Source of the DNA: Pirellulales bacterium
GTDB taxonomy: Bacteria; Planctomycetota; Planctomycetia; Pirellulales; JAEUIK01
Direction of reading: 5' to 3'
Length of the DNA stretch: 50,524 bases
Assembly: GCA_019745975.1 (NCBI GenBank)
Contig: JAIESQ010000005.1
Coordinates: forward strand, 1 to 50,524
A program made the translations under genes and the position numbers. The notes under the pieces were generated by a model that was not told where the DNA came from, made no database searches, and was given only the letters and a program-made list of their open reading frames with translations. Shown piece after piece: positions 16,067-24,564 of this stretch. The stretch's first letter is position 1, and every line of letters begins with the position of its first letter.

Positions 16067-17737
16067 TTGGCGATGCGCGAGCGACCCACGATCTTCCAAG
16101 CCACGTCCATGGCGGTAATAGCTGTCGTCACGGCTCTGTTATGTCGCGTGGCGGTCGCGCCATGGCTGGGCGATCGCTTGCCGTTCATGACGTTCCTTCC
16201 CGTGGCGTTTGTGTTGGCGTACCGGGGTGGAATCCAGCCGACGTCCATCTTCGCGATCTTAAGCATCCCGCCACTCGTGTTTTATCTCCTACCGCCTTCG
16301 AATTCGTTCGCCATCGAGCTTTCCGAGCATCGATTCGGGCTGGCGATATACGTGGTAATCGTGCTGGCGACGGGCTGGCTCGGCGAGCAGATGCACACGG
16401 CCCAATGGCGACTGGAGCAAGCCCGAGAGCAGGCCGTTGCCGATCGCGAACGTCTGCGCGTGACGCTGGCCAGTATCGGCGACGCTGTGATCGTCACCGA
16501 TGCGCTGGGGCGCGTCGTATCGCTCAACGCCGTTGCGGAGGAGTTGACCGGCTGGCAAGCCGTTTCCGGCCTTCACCGCAGGCTCGAAGAGATCTTTCGG
16601 ATCGTCAATGAGGAGACGCGCGCCCCGGTCGAGAATCCCTGCGCAATCGTTGTGGCGACGGGCAAGGCAGTTGTCCCGGCCAACCACACACTCTTAATAT
16701 CGCGCGACGGCACCGAGCGCCCGATCGACGACAGTGCCGCGCCGATCAAGGATGCCGACGGCAAGCTCTTGGGCGTGGTGATCGTGTTCCGCGACGTTTC
16801 GCGGCAGCGCGCGGCCATCAAGGCCCTCGTTCGTAGCGAGCGAGACCTGGCCGACTTTTTCGAGAACGCTGCCGTTGGCCTGCATTGGGTTGACCCCGAG
16901 GGCACCATTGTGCGCGCCAATCGCGCCGACTACGAACTGCTGGGCCATACCGAGGAGACGTACGTCGGCCGCAAGATTTGGGAATTCCATGCCGACCGCT
17001 CGGACATCAATGAGATGCTAAAGCGGCTCAAATCGGGCGAAACGCTTACCAATTACGAGGCCGCGCTCCGCCACCGCGACGGTTCGCTGCGCCACGTGTT
17101 GATCACGTCGAACGTCCTCTGGGACAACGGCCGCTTCGTTCATAGTCGCTGTTTTACTCGCGACAACACGGCGCGCAAACGCGCCGAGGAAGGGCTGAGC
17201 TTCCTGGTCGAAGCCACGACCACCTTGGCCGCGATCGTCGACCGCGACAGTGCACTGCGACGAGCGGCGCGGATCACGGTCCCGTATTTGGCCGATTACT
17301 CGGTGCTGACGATGATTGGCCGCGAGAGGCAAATCGAATTCGAGGCATACGCGCACCGCGACCCCGCGCGCGAGGAGCGCCTGACTTCGCTGTTGAGCCG
17401 GTTTCCGCTGAACTGGAACTCCCCGTCGCTCGTCGTCGCCGCGCTCGACACCGGCCAGTCACAGTTCGTTCCCGAACTGGGGCCCGCGCAGTTGAGCTCG
17501 CTCGTATGGTCCGACGAGCAGATGGTGGTCGTCGCAGCGCTGCAGCCGCGCTCCGCGATTGTCGTCCCGCTGGTGATTCGCGAGCGGGTAATCGGCGCGC
17601 TGAGTCTGGTCATGGCCGAATCGTTGCGCACCTATACGACGCAAGACCTCAAGCTCGCCGAGGAGTTCGCTCGCCGGGTTGCCACGGCGCTCGACAACGC
17701 CCAACTTGTGGCGTCGCTGCAAGCGAACAATCGCTAG
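16067..17737 (+). CDS. DUF4118-PAS-PAS-GAF sensor protein lacking its kinase domain
   Basis: This 556-residue protein has the input half of a hybrid-type sensor kinase. Four membrane segments of a DUF4118 domain occupy about residues 12-110, with MTFLPVAFVLAYRGG typical of it. A linker helix leads to a PAS domain (about 130-255; ASIGDAVIVTDALGRVVSLN), a second PAS domain (about 268-385; AAVGLHWVDPEGTIVRAN) and a GAF domain (about 395-545). The frame then ends in TAG TAA where a HisKA domain would normally begin. The codons after the double stop still read D-E-S-L-A-L-L-A, similar to the KDEFLAxLAHELRNP start of HisKA domains. No histidine kinase or ATPase domain follows, so signal output must be absent or through another protein. 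Confidence 0.85.
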   Translation: MAMRERPTIFQATSMAVIAVVTALLCRVAVAPWLGDRLPFMTFLPVAFVLAYRGGIQPTSIFAILSIPPLVFYLLPPSNSFAIELSEHRFGLAIYVVIVLATGWLGEQMHTAQWRLEQAREQAVADRERLRVTLASIGDAVIVTDALGRVVSLNAVAEELTGWQAVSGLHRRLEEIFRIVNEETRAPVENPCAIVVATGKAVVPANHTLLISRDGTERPIDDSAAPIKDADGKLLGVVIVFRDVSRQRAAIKALVRSERDLADFFENAAVGLHWVDPEGTIVRANRADYELLGHTEETYVGRKIWEFHADRSDINEMLKRLKSGETLTNYEAALRHRDGSLRHVLITSNVLWDNGRFVHSRCFTRDNTARKRAEEGLSFLVEATTTLAAIVDRDSALRRAARITVPYLADYSVLTMIGRERQIEFEAYAHRDPAREERLTSLLSRFPLNWNSPSLVVAALDTGQSQFVPELGPAQLSSLVWSDEQMVVVAALQPRSAIVVPLVIRERVIGALSLVMAESLRTYTTQDLKLAEEFARRVATALDNAQLVASLQANNR

Positions 17738-17790
17738 TAAGACGAATCGCTGGCGTTGCTCGCCACATCCACCGCTGCCGAGGAGTTCAT
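17738..17790 (+). pseudogene. Remnant of the lost HisKA domain
   Basis: Directly behind the double stop, in the same frame, the sequence reads DESLALLATST, resembling the (K)DEFLALLAHEL start of a histidine kinase dimerisation domain. Similarity ends after about eight residues. The remaining stretch to 17930 holds no gene. Confidence 0.4.
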
Positions 17791-17930
17791 GGGACGATGT
17801 CCCCGAAAGTCGGCAGCTAGCAGCCCCGCTGGCGTTGTCCGTTGGCGCGATTGATCTTGTCGCGTCGGCGGCGTGTCTGCTATCAGTACGCCCCCAGCCG
17901 AATGCCCCACCACCGTGCAAAAGGAAGCGC

Positions 17931-18872
17931 ATGCGCACCCGCTATATCGCCTCGTGGCTGCCCAACATCGTCACGTTGCTCGTTGTCGCGATGGGCGTTT
18001 TCGCCGCGGCGCCGATCGCCGCGCAGCAGGTCGTGCCGGCCACGGGCGCGCAGCCCGCTCCGCAACCGGTCGCGCAACCTGGCGCGGTGCCTTATGCCCC
18101 TGTACCGCCCGCGCCGCAGTTTCAGTTTCAGTCGCGCGAGTCGATCATCGTCGGCAAGGCGACGGAAGTGCTGCGCGCCTTCTCGGGGCTCACCATGCGG
18201 CAGATTCCCCCCGCCATGCTCAGCGACGCCCAGGCGGTGATTGTCGTGCCTGAGCTGATCAAGGCCGGCTTCATCATCGGTGGTCGGCACGGCCGCGGCG
18301 TGCTGTTGGTGCGCGATCAGAATCGGCAATGGGGCAACCCGCTCTTTCTGACAATCACCGGTGGCAGCGTCGGTTGGCAAGCCGGCGTACAATCGACCGA
18401 CATCGTGCTGGTGTTCCGCACGCGCAAGGGGCTCGACAGCATGTTGCGCGGCGAGGCCTTTACCTTGGGGGCCGACGCCGGCGTCGCGATCGGGCCTGTC
18501 GGCCGTCGAGCGGAAGCCGCCACGAACGCGCGGCTGGGCGCCGAGATCTATTCCTACTCGCGCAGCCGCGGCCTGTTCGCCGGCGTTTCGGTCGAAGGCT
18601 CGGAGGTGCGCATCGACGTGGCCGGTAGCGCCGGCTTCTATGGCCTGCCGATCGGCTCGCCCGACACGATCCTGCAAGGCAGCTACCAGCGCACTCCGGA
18701 GGCCGCCTTGCAGTTGCGCTCGATGCTGACGCAAGCCTCGACGCCGCCGCAGCCCGCTGGTCAAGCGGGCCAGGTGCTGCAAGATGGCCAGGCGCCGCCG
18801 CTGGTGCCGATCAACCCGCCGCCCGCCGGCACGCCGGCCGTGGTGCCAGGTCCCGCGCCCGGCGGGCAGTGA
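17931..18872 (+). CDS. Exported SYLF (Ysc84-like) lipid-binding domain protein
   Basis: This 313-residue protein starts with a signal peptide (basic MRTRYIASWLPN, hydrophobic IVTLLVVAMGVFAAAPIAAQ). A Pro/Ala/Gln linker follows to about residue 62. The SYLF domain spans about 70-255: IPPAMLSDAQAVIVVPELIKAGFIIGGRHGRGVLLVRD, then ITGGSVGWQAGVQSTDIVLVFRT and FTLGADAGVAIGPVGRRAEA are its hallmark strands. The C-terminal 60 residues are Pro/Gln/Gly-rich and probably disordered. SYLF domains bind phosphoinositides in eukaryotes; in bacteria they are exported and their role is unknown. The ATG at 17931 is chosen for its signal peptide. Confidence 0.92.
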   Translation: MRTRYIASWLPNIVTLLVVAMGVFAAAPIAAQQVVPATGAQPAPQPVAQPGAVPYAPVPPAPQFQFQSRESIIVGKATEVLRAFSGLTMRQIPPAMLSDAQAVIVVPELIKAGFIIGGRHGRGVLLVRDQNRQWGNPLFLTITGGSVGWQAGVQSTDIVLVFRTRKGLDSMLRGEAFTLGADAGVAIGPVGRRAEAATNARLGAEIYSYSRSRGLFAGVSVEGSEVRIDVAGSAGFYGLPIGSPDTILQGSYQRTPEAALQLRSMLTQASTPPQPAGQAGQVLQDGQAPPLVPINPPPAGTPAVVPGPAPGGQ

Positions 18873-18920
18873 ACGTTGCAGAGTGCGGGAAATGCACCGG
18901 CGCGCTCTTTGATACGCCGT

Positions 18921-18948
18921 CGGGTGCCACTGGCTCTGCCCAGTGGTA
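18921..18948. repeat. CACTGG-type hairpin repeat, copy 1
   Basis: CGGGTGCCACTGGCTCTGCCCAGTGG is a small hairpin related to GGTGCCACTGCTGGCTTGCCCAGCAGTG at 48654-48681 and GGGTGCCACTGCCGGCTTGTCCAGCAG near 50195-50220. Here it forms the left end of the nested inverted-repeat element. Confidence 0.65.
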
Positions 18949-19100
18949 CCTACACAAATCCGCTAGCAGGCTGCAATTCACCGTGGCACGGGCTTCCAGC
19001 CCGTGAAGGAACCACGGCCAGGATGGCCGTGCCACGTCGACTTGTACGGCGTTTTTCCTTGCTAGCAAAGATGTGTAGATACCAATGGGCTCTGCCAGTG
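18928..19100. repeat. Nested inverted-repeat element (173 bases)
   Basis: The first about 43 bases, starting CACTGGCTCTGCCCAG, match the reverse complement of the last 44 at about 80 percent, including GGTA.CTACACA and GCTAGCA blocks. Between these arms sits a second, independent hairpin element (18982-19036). The layout is that of a short non-autonomous mobile element or composite palindromic repeat. It lies in a 486-base gap (18873-19358) that has no gene. Confidence 0.7.
18982..19036. repeat. CGTGGCACGGGC / GCCGTGCCACG palindromic repeat, copy 1
   Basis: CGTGGCACGGGCTTCCAGCC begins a hairpin (ACGGGCTtccAGCCCGT) and the closing half contains CACGGCCAGGATGGCCGTG; the two ends CGTGGCACG and CGTGCCACG pair with each other. 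The same halves occur at 29234-29299 around a different loop. Confidence 0.8.
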
Positions 19101-19123
19101 TTCTTTGGCGCCGCAAAGCCATG

Positions 19124-19150
19124 GTTAGCCGCGGGACTTGTCCCGCTCGA
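19124..19150. repeat. GTTAGCCGCGGGA half-repeat
   Basis: GTTAGCCGCGGGACTTGTCC folds as a CGGGAC/GTCCCG hairpin and matches one arm of the element at 25740-25852. The stretch 19151-19358 after it shows no gene; a TATAAA at 19271-19276 is a weak promoter candidate for the next gene. Confidence 0.6.
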
Positions 19151-19358
19151 CTCGTTCGACAATGCTCACGACAGGTGAGCTCGCCTAAGTCCGCGCACTA
19201 GCTGGTCCGGCGTACTTGTCGTTTGAGCAGTTCTTGCTCGCGCCATTTCGTCGTTCGCAAACGACCCTGCTATAAAGAATGGCGCCGTTTGCGCCGTGTT
19301 CCCTTTCAGTGGACGCGCGTTTTACTGCTCACTGCTTCTTTGCGGCGGAGCAATCTCA

Positions 19359-19871
19359 ATGACCAAGAGTCTAGCTTGTCGCGCCGCGGCGTTGATCGCT
19401 CTGTTGCACGGATTCGCAACCCTGGGTGCGGCGCAGGAGGACAGCGCTTCGCCCACGCCCGAGCAAATGTTGCGCATCACGGCGGCGCGATTGGCGATCG
19501 ATCGCATGATCGAACTCGAACGCAAGTTCGACCCGGCCTGCGCGGACATCTATCTCGATGATGCCCAGATCACCATTGTGCGCCGTTATCGCGATGGCGA
19601 GACTCGCCAGTTCAAGACGTCAGGCGAGAAAATCAAACAGGCCACGAAAGCCGCGATGCCAGCGGCGCGCTTGCGCGGCGATGTTTCGGAGTACACCGAG
19701 CTCGAATCCGAAATCACCAAGGATGGAGTGCGCATCAAAGTCAAGCGCTTCGCCAAGTTAAAAAACGCCACGACTCGCATCCAGTGGCAGTTGATGCCGG
19801 ACGAAGACGGTCACTGGCGCATCCAAGAAGAACGCGTCGAATTGTCTGGACTGCCGAAGTCGGGGAAGTGA
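19359..19871 (+). CDS. Small exported protein, hypothetical
   Basis: This 170-residue protein has a signal peptide (MTKSLACRAAALIALLHGFATLGAAQ). The mature part begins with a helix rich in Arg/Glu (MLRITAARLAIDRMIELERKF) and continues with alternating strands (ITIVRRYRDGE, VRIKVKRFAKL, RIQWQLMPDEDGHWRI). The pattern of helix plus curved sheet with a closing WRI strand resembles NTF2-like domains, but this is only a structural guess. The ATG at 19359 is favoured by the signal peptide. No operon partner. Confidence 0.7.
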   Translation: MTKSLACRAAALIALLHGFATLGAAQEDSASPTPEQMLRITAARLAIDRMIELERKFDPACADIYLDDAQITIVRRYRDGETRQFKTSGEKIKQATKAAMPAARLRGDVSEYTELESEITKDGVRIKVKRFAKLKNATTRIQWQLMPDEDGHWRIQEERVELSGLPKSGK

Positions 19872-19948
19872 GCTCGCGGTATCGCGCGGTCCTCGTTAGC
19901 CGCTGCTCACCCGGCTCACTAAGCCGTCGGGGAAGCGAAAGTGGCTGC

Positions 19949-21409
19949 TCACCCCAGCAGCCGCAGCTCCGGCTTCGCGCCGCTCACCACCACGTCGGTC
20001 AGGCTGTCGTCCCGGCCGTCGTTCGGGTAGGTCAACCGCTGGTGATCGAGACCCAGCGAATACAACAGCGTCGCGTGCAGATCGTGTACGCTCACCACGT
20101 CGTCGACCGCCTTGTAGCCGAACTCGTCGGTCGCCCCGTGGACGTAGCCCGGGCGGAACCCACCCCCGGCCAGCCAACATGAAAAACCCTGCCCATTGTG
20201 GTCGCGCCCGTCGGGCCCCTGTGAAATCGGCAGACGGCCGAACTCGCCGGTCCACCACACGACGGTCGAGTCCAGCAGACCGCGCCGCTTCAAGTCGCGC
20301 ACCAGGGCCGCGCTCGGCTGATCGATGCCGCCGGCCACGTTCTGCAACTGCCGGGCGTTGTTCTTGTGCGTGTCCCATGGCTGGCCGCTGAGAATGATCT
20401 CGACGTAGCGCACACCGCGCTCCACCAGCCGGCGGGCGAGCAGGCAGCGCCGGCCGTACTCTTCCGTCTCCGGCCGATCGAGCCCGTACAGCTTGCGCGT
20501 CTCCTCGCTTTCGTCGGCGAAGTCGAGCACCTCGGGCACGGCCGTTTGCATCCGCGCGGCCATCTCGAAGTTGGCGATGCGGGCCGACAGCTCGGTGTTC
20601 TCCGGGTAGCGCTCGCGGTGCAGCCCGTTCAGGCGATCGAGAAACTCGAGCTGCCCGCGCCGCGCAGCCTGACCGACCCCCTCGGGCGTACGCACGTTGA
20701 GCACCGGCGACGGCCCCGCGCGAAACGGCGTGCCCTGATGCTCGGCCGGCAGAAACCCGCTCGACCAGTTCCGCACGCCGTCGATCGGCAGCCCGCCGGG
20801 ATCGGCCAACACCACGTACGCCGGCAGGTTTTCGGTTTCGGCCCCCAGGGCGTACGACAACCAGGCCCCGCACGACGGGCGGCCCAACTGATTCTTGCCG
20901 TTGTGAATCAGCCGCAGCCCGGCCTCGTGATCGACGGTGAACGTGTGCATCGAGCGGATCAGCGTGATCTCGTCGGCGATGCCGGCCGTGTACGGGATCG
21001 CTTCGCTCAGCTCAATGCCCGAGTGCCCGTTGGGCGAAAACTTGAAAGGCGACGCCAGCAGATTGCCTGCCTGGCTGACGAAGTGCACGTCGAGCTTGCC
21101 GGGATGCGGTTGCCCGTTCAAGCGCGTGAGCTCAGGCTTGGGATCGAACAGATCCATCTGGCTCGGGCCGCCGAACTGGAACAAGCAGATGACCGCCTTG
21201 GCCTTCGGCTCTGGTTGGCCGGGCGCGATGGCCACGCGGGCCGCGTCGCCAGGCAAGGGGTGGCGCGCCGCGGAGCCCGACGCGTGGGCCGCCCGAGCAC
21301 TGCCGGCTTGCTCGCGCGCCAACAGCGACGCCAACGCCAGCCCGCCGACGCAGCCGGCCGAACGGTTCAGGAATGCACGGCGATTGAAGGCCGAGGGATC
21401 AACGTTCAT
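19949..21409 (-). CDS. DUF1501 protein, partner of the PSCyt1-DUF1553 protein
   Basis: This 486-residue exported protein has a twin-arginine signal (FNRRAFLNRSAGCVGGLALASLLA). Family motifs are complete: LFQFGGPSQMDLFDPKPEL, MHTFTVDHEAGLRLIHNGK, TGEFGRLPISQGPDGRDHNGQGF, CWLAGGGFRPGYVHGATDE and the late VHDLHATLLYSLGLDHQRLTY. The histidines and aspartates in these motifs suggest a metal site like that of sulfatases, but the activity is not established. It lies 175 bases downstream of the 881-residue PSCyt1-DUF1553 gene in the same direction; such pairs are conserved in planctomycetes. Confidence 0.95.
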   Translation of the reverse strand: MNVDPSAFNRRAFLNRSAGCVGGLALASLLAREQAGSARAAHASGSAARHPLPGDAARVAIAPGQPEPKAKAVICLFQFGGPSQMDLFDPKPELTRLNGQPHPGKLDVHFVSQAGNLLASPFKFSPNGHSGIELSEAIPYTAGIADEITLIRSMHTFTVDHEAGLRLIHNGKNQLGRPSCGAWLSYALGAETENLPAYVVLADPGGLPIDGVRNWSSGFLPAEHQGTPFRAGPSPVLNVRTPEGVGQAARRGQLEFLDRLNGLHRERYPENTELSARIANFEMAARMQTAVPEVLDFADESEETRKLYGLDRPETEEYGRRCLLARRLVERGVRYVEIILSGQPWDTHKNNARQLQNVAGGIDQPSAALVRDLKRRGLLDSTVVWWTGEFGRLPISQGPDGRDHNGQGFSCWLAGGGFRPGYVHGATDEFGYKAVDDVVSVHDLHATLLYSLGLDHQRLTYPNDGRDDSLTDVVVSGAKPELRLLG

Positions 21410-21427
21410 GCGTCTTAAAACTCCGCG

Positions 21428-21557
21428 TGGGTGGCCCTGACCCAGTCAGGGTGCTGCAGGCACAAGAGGTTTGATGTGAAATCGCGATTGTACGAAACGC
21501 AGCGCAACACAAATCCCTCTTGTCGCTGCGCGACACGGACGGGGTCCGTGCCACCCA
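21428..21557. repeat. Complex inverted repeat between the paired genes
   Basis: The ends TGGGTGGC (21428-21435) and its partner gTGCCACCCA (to 21557) are complementary. Inside are CCCTGA/TCAGGG (21435-21451), GCAGCG/CGCTGC (about 21500-21528) and CACGGAC/GTCCGTG (21534-21550) stems. This fills most of the 175-base gap between the DUF1553 and DUF1501 genes and would form a strong structure in their common transcript. Confidence 0.7.
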
Positions 21558-21584
21558 AATTCCCCCCCTCGAACACCCTACCAA

Positions 21585-24230
21585 TCACTCCACGTACAAG
21601 AACCCGTTGCTGGCCAGCAGCATCTGACAAAAATCGCGCCAGGCAAATGCGGCCGCGTCGACCTGATCTTTTTGCTTCCGCTCAGCATTCTCCGCTTCGT
21701 AGCGCGCCTGCTGCTCCGCGATAAACTGCTCGGCCGCCGCGCGTTCCTCGCTACGAGGCCCCCGTCCATACGTCAGCAAGAATGCCCTGGAAACTCGATC
21801 GGCTGCGTTGTCTCCCACTTCGCACTTGAGCCGCACGGCCATCGCCGCCGCCCGCTCTACGACAAACTCGGCGTTCAGCAAGCTCAGCGACTGCAACACC
21901 ACGGTCGACGAATCGCGCCGTGGGCAGTTGGTGACCATGCCTGGCGCGTCGAACACTTCCAGCATGCTGAGCACCTGTGTGCGCCGCTGCTGCAAGTACA
22001 AGCTGCGCCGCGCGGCGCCGGCATCCTTGCCGTCGACCACCACGTTGCCGTCGGGCAAGCGCTTCATCGCCACGTAAGATCCGAACAGCTCGGCGTTCAA
22101 TTCGCCGCTGGCCGACAGCATGGCGTCGCGCAAGGCATCGGCATCGAGCCGCCGCAAGGGATAGCGCCACAGCAGTTGATTATCGGGATCGGTCGCTAAC
22201 GCCGCGGCCCCCGCGTCGCCGGCCGCTGCGCTCGTTTGTCGATAAACGCCCGACGTGACGATCAAGCGGTGCAACCGCTTCAGGCTCCAACCATCGGCCA
22301 CGAAGCGCGTCGCCAAATAATCCAACAGCTCCGGATGCGTTGGCTCGGCTCCCGTATAACCGAAGTTCTCGGCCGTGGCGACAATCCCCCGCCCAAAGTG
22401 CTGCTGCCAGATGCGATTGACCGTCACGCGCGTCACCAGCGGATGATCGGGCGCGGTGAACCAGCGAGCCAGCGCCATCCGCCGGCCGGTGGCGAACACT
22501 TCGTCACTGGGCGCCGCGGGCGCATACTGCCGCTCGGGCGAACAGACAAATGCCGGCACGCCGGGCGGAACTTCATCCCCCAACTGGTGATAATCGCCAC
22601 GCACGAACAAGTGATGGGCCGGCGGCTCGCGATGCACGTCGACCAGCACCGAGATCTGCTCGAGCGGGGCCGGCCGCTCGGCTTCAAGCTGCTTCTTTCG
22701 CTCCGCAGTATCGCTCTTGAGCCGCCCGAACTCGGGGAACCGCTCGCCTAACTGCTTGTCGACGTCCAGCGCCTTGTCGTGCTGCTTGAGTAGCTCCTGC
22801 TCGGCCTCGTTGCGATCGGCCTCGGGCTTGTCGAGCGCGGCGAACACGGCCGCCCGCGCGGCTTCGTCGAGATCGGCCAACCGCTCAGTTTGCAGCGTGC
22901 GCCGCAATGGCACGGCGGCCGCCTCGAGGCTGGCATCGAGCGCGGAGATTTCGGCGTCGAGCTTCGCGTTGGCGGCGGAGTGCGCCTCGCGCTCGGCCCG
23001 CGTGCCGATCGTCACCCGCCGTTCGGCCGCCTTGACCCATTGGGCCGGATCGTACGCCGGCAGTAGCACGGCCTGCAGCGCGTAGTAGTCGCGCTGCGTG
23101 ACCGGCTCGAACTTGTGGTCGTGACAGCGGGCGCAGTGCACGGTCAGCCCCAGCAAGGCCGCGCCCCAAATCTGTACGGTCCCCTCGATCACCGTCATGC
23201 GATCGATCAATAGCTCGTCGGGGTTGCCATCGCTCGAATCGGTCCCATCCTGCGCGTTGCGCAAAAAGTGCGTCGCCGCGTACAGATCGACTTGCTCGGG
23301 CAGCACGTCGCCATCGGGGCGGTAGCCGGCCAGTTCGTCGCCGGCGAATTGCTCGATCAAAAACTCGTTGAACGGCTTGTCGGCGTTGTGGGCCCGAATT
23401 ACGTAGTCGCGGTACCGATACGCGAGCGGGCGATCGGTGTCGGCGTTGAAGTAGCCGTTCGAGTCGGCATAGCCTGCCGCGTCGAGCCAATGTTTGCCCC
23501 AGCGTTCACCATAGTGCGGGCTAGCCAGATAATGCTCGACCAAACGCTCGTAGGCATCGTCGCTCGGATCGGCCAAGAATGCCGCGATTTCGTCGACCGT
23601 CGGCGGCAATCCCACCAGGTCGAAGCTCAACCGGCGAACGAGCGTCAGCCGATCGGCCTGCGGGCCCAGCGACAGCCCGCGGGCTTCAAGCGTCGCCTGC
23701 ACGAAGCGATCGATGTCGGTCCGCACCCGCGTGGCATCGCGCACCTCGGGCACGGCGGGTCGCACCGGCGGCCGGAACGCCCAATGATCCTGCCCGTCCC
23801 CCGCCAGGCCGGCCGTCGCGGCGTCGGGCAAGCCGTGCGCGCCGTCGGCGATCCAGCGGCGCAGCACTTCACGCTCAGTGTCGGCCAGCGGTTGCTCCGG
23901 CGGCATCTCCTCGTCGTGAATCTTCTGCCAGAGGATGCTGTCGTCGGGCTGACCGGCCGAAACGATCCGCCCGCTCTCGCCGCCGCGCACCACCCCCAGC
24001 GGCGTCTCCAGATTCAGCTTGCCGGCGCGTTTTTTGGAATTGTGGCACTCGAAACAGCGGGCCCGCAGGATCGGCAGCACGTGCTCGCTGAAGGGATCGG
24101 CGGCGGCCGCCGAATTCGCAGGGCCGGCGTCAGATGGTGAATCGGCCGCGCGCGATTGCTGCGCAAGACTCATCGCGACGAGCAATAGAGTCGCGAACAC
24201 CCATCGATTCGCAGGAAGAATCGAAACCAC
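21585..24230 (-). CDS. PSCyt1-DUF1549-DUF1553 exported protein
   Basis: This protein of about 881 residues starts with a signal peptide (VVSILPANRWVFATLLLVAMSLAQQSRA). A planctomycete cytochrome-type PSCyt1 domain follows, with the CxxCH heme motif CFECH at residues 59-63 and the MPPEQPL segment containing the potential axial Met. DUF1549 comes next (VRRLSFDLVGLPPTVDEIAAFLAD; YGERWGKHWLDAAGYADSNGY), with a second CxxCH (CARCHDHKFEP) in mid-protein. A coiled, Glu/Lys/Ala-rich linker leads into the C-terminal DUF1553 (LARWFTAPDHPLVTRVTVNRIWQQHFGRGIV; RRDSSTVVLQSLSLLNAEFV). I chose the GTG at 24230 because the signal peptide begins there; the open frame extends to 24365 but through repeat DNA. 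The activity is unknown; heme-binding is inferred from the motifs. Confidence 0.93.
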   Translation of the reverse strand: MVSILPANRWVFATLLLVAMSLAQQSRAADSPSDAGPANSAAAADPFSEHVLPILRARCFECHNSKKRAGKLNLETPLGVVRGGESGRIVSAGQPDDSILWQKIHDEEMPPEQPLADTEREVLRRWIADGAHGLPDAATAGLAGDGQDHWAFRPPVRPAVPEVRDATRVRTDIDRFVQATLEARGLSLGPQADRLTLVRRLSFDLVGLPPTVDEIAAFLADPSDDAYERLVEHYLASPHYGERWGKHWLDAAGYADSNGYFNADTDRPLAYRYRDYVIRAHNADKPFNEFLIEQFAGDELAGYRPDGDVLPEQVDLYAATHFLRNAQDGTDSSDGNPDELLIDRMTVIEGTVQIWGAALLGLTVHCARCHDHKFEPVTQRDYYALQAVLLPAYDPAQWVKAAERRVTIGTRAEREAHSAANAKLDAEISALDASLEAAAVPLRRTLQTERLADLDEAARAAVFAALDKPEADRNEAEQELLKQHDKALDVDKQLGERFPEFGRLKSDTAERKKQLEAERPAPLEQISVLVDVHREPPAHHLFVRGDYHQLGDEVPPGVPAFVCSPERQYAPAAPSDEVFATGRRMALARWFTAPDHPLVTRVTVNRIWQQHFGRGIVATAENFGYTGAEPTHPELLDYLATRFVADGWSLKRLHRLIVTSGVYRQTSAAAGDAGAAALATDPDNQLLWRYPLRRLDADALRDAMLSASGELNAELFGSYVAMKRLPDGNVVVDGKDAGAARRSLYLQQRRTQVLSMLEVFDAPGMVTNCPRRDSSTVVLQSLSLLNAEFVVERAAAMAVRLKCEVGDNAADRVSRAFLLTYGRGPRSEERAAAEQFIAEQQARYEAENAERKQKDQVDAAAFAWRDFCQMLLASNGFLYVE

Positions 24231-24376
24231 TTCGCTACCTGCCGAGAGCCGCCAGCAATGCCCAAACAGCCAGCTTGCAGGATAACGTAAACGCGCCCTC
24301 GGAGCCACGTTTTGCCGGGCTGCCGAGGGGCTCCGTGGCCACGGATAGAAGGGCCTTTGAGCCACAGGGAATTTGA

Positions 24377-24517
24377 GCCACCGAGGACACAGAGCTCACA
24401 GAGGAAAGCAAAATGGATTATCGAGATCGCCCTGCTAGGATTGGGGCGGACAAGTTCAGCAGCACTCTCTTACCCTCCTCCCCTGTACTCCTCCGTGTCC
24501 TCTGTGCCCTCTGTGGC
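24377..24517. repeat. GAGGACACAGAG-type inverted repeat
   Basis: The arms GCCACCGAGGACACAGAGCT (24377-24404 overall) and the reverse-complement-like CCTCCGTGTCCTCTGTGCCC (24490-24517 overall) match at about 80 percent over 28 bases around 85 bases of unrelated sequence. Further GTGGCTA/CTCTGTGG pieces follow to 24556. The same GGACACAGAGG-type sequence reappears at about 50390-50430. The 334-base gap 24231-24564 holds no gene. Confidence 0.7.
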
Positions 24518-24564
24518 AAACTGTCTTCTCGCCGCTCTCTGTGGCTAGGCAACATTCTCCGTGG

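Noticed and set aside
17658-17795. GCCGAGGAGTTC occurring twice around the end of the sensor gene as a deletion-causing direct repeat
   Set aside because: The match is only 12 bases and sits in different contexts; it could be involved in the deletion, but there is no sister sequence to show it.
20366-21418. A 350-codon plus-strand open frame
   Set aside because: It is the complement shadow of the DUF1501 gene on the minus strand and shows His/Arg/Gln-rich composition without any domain.
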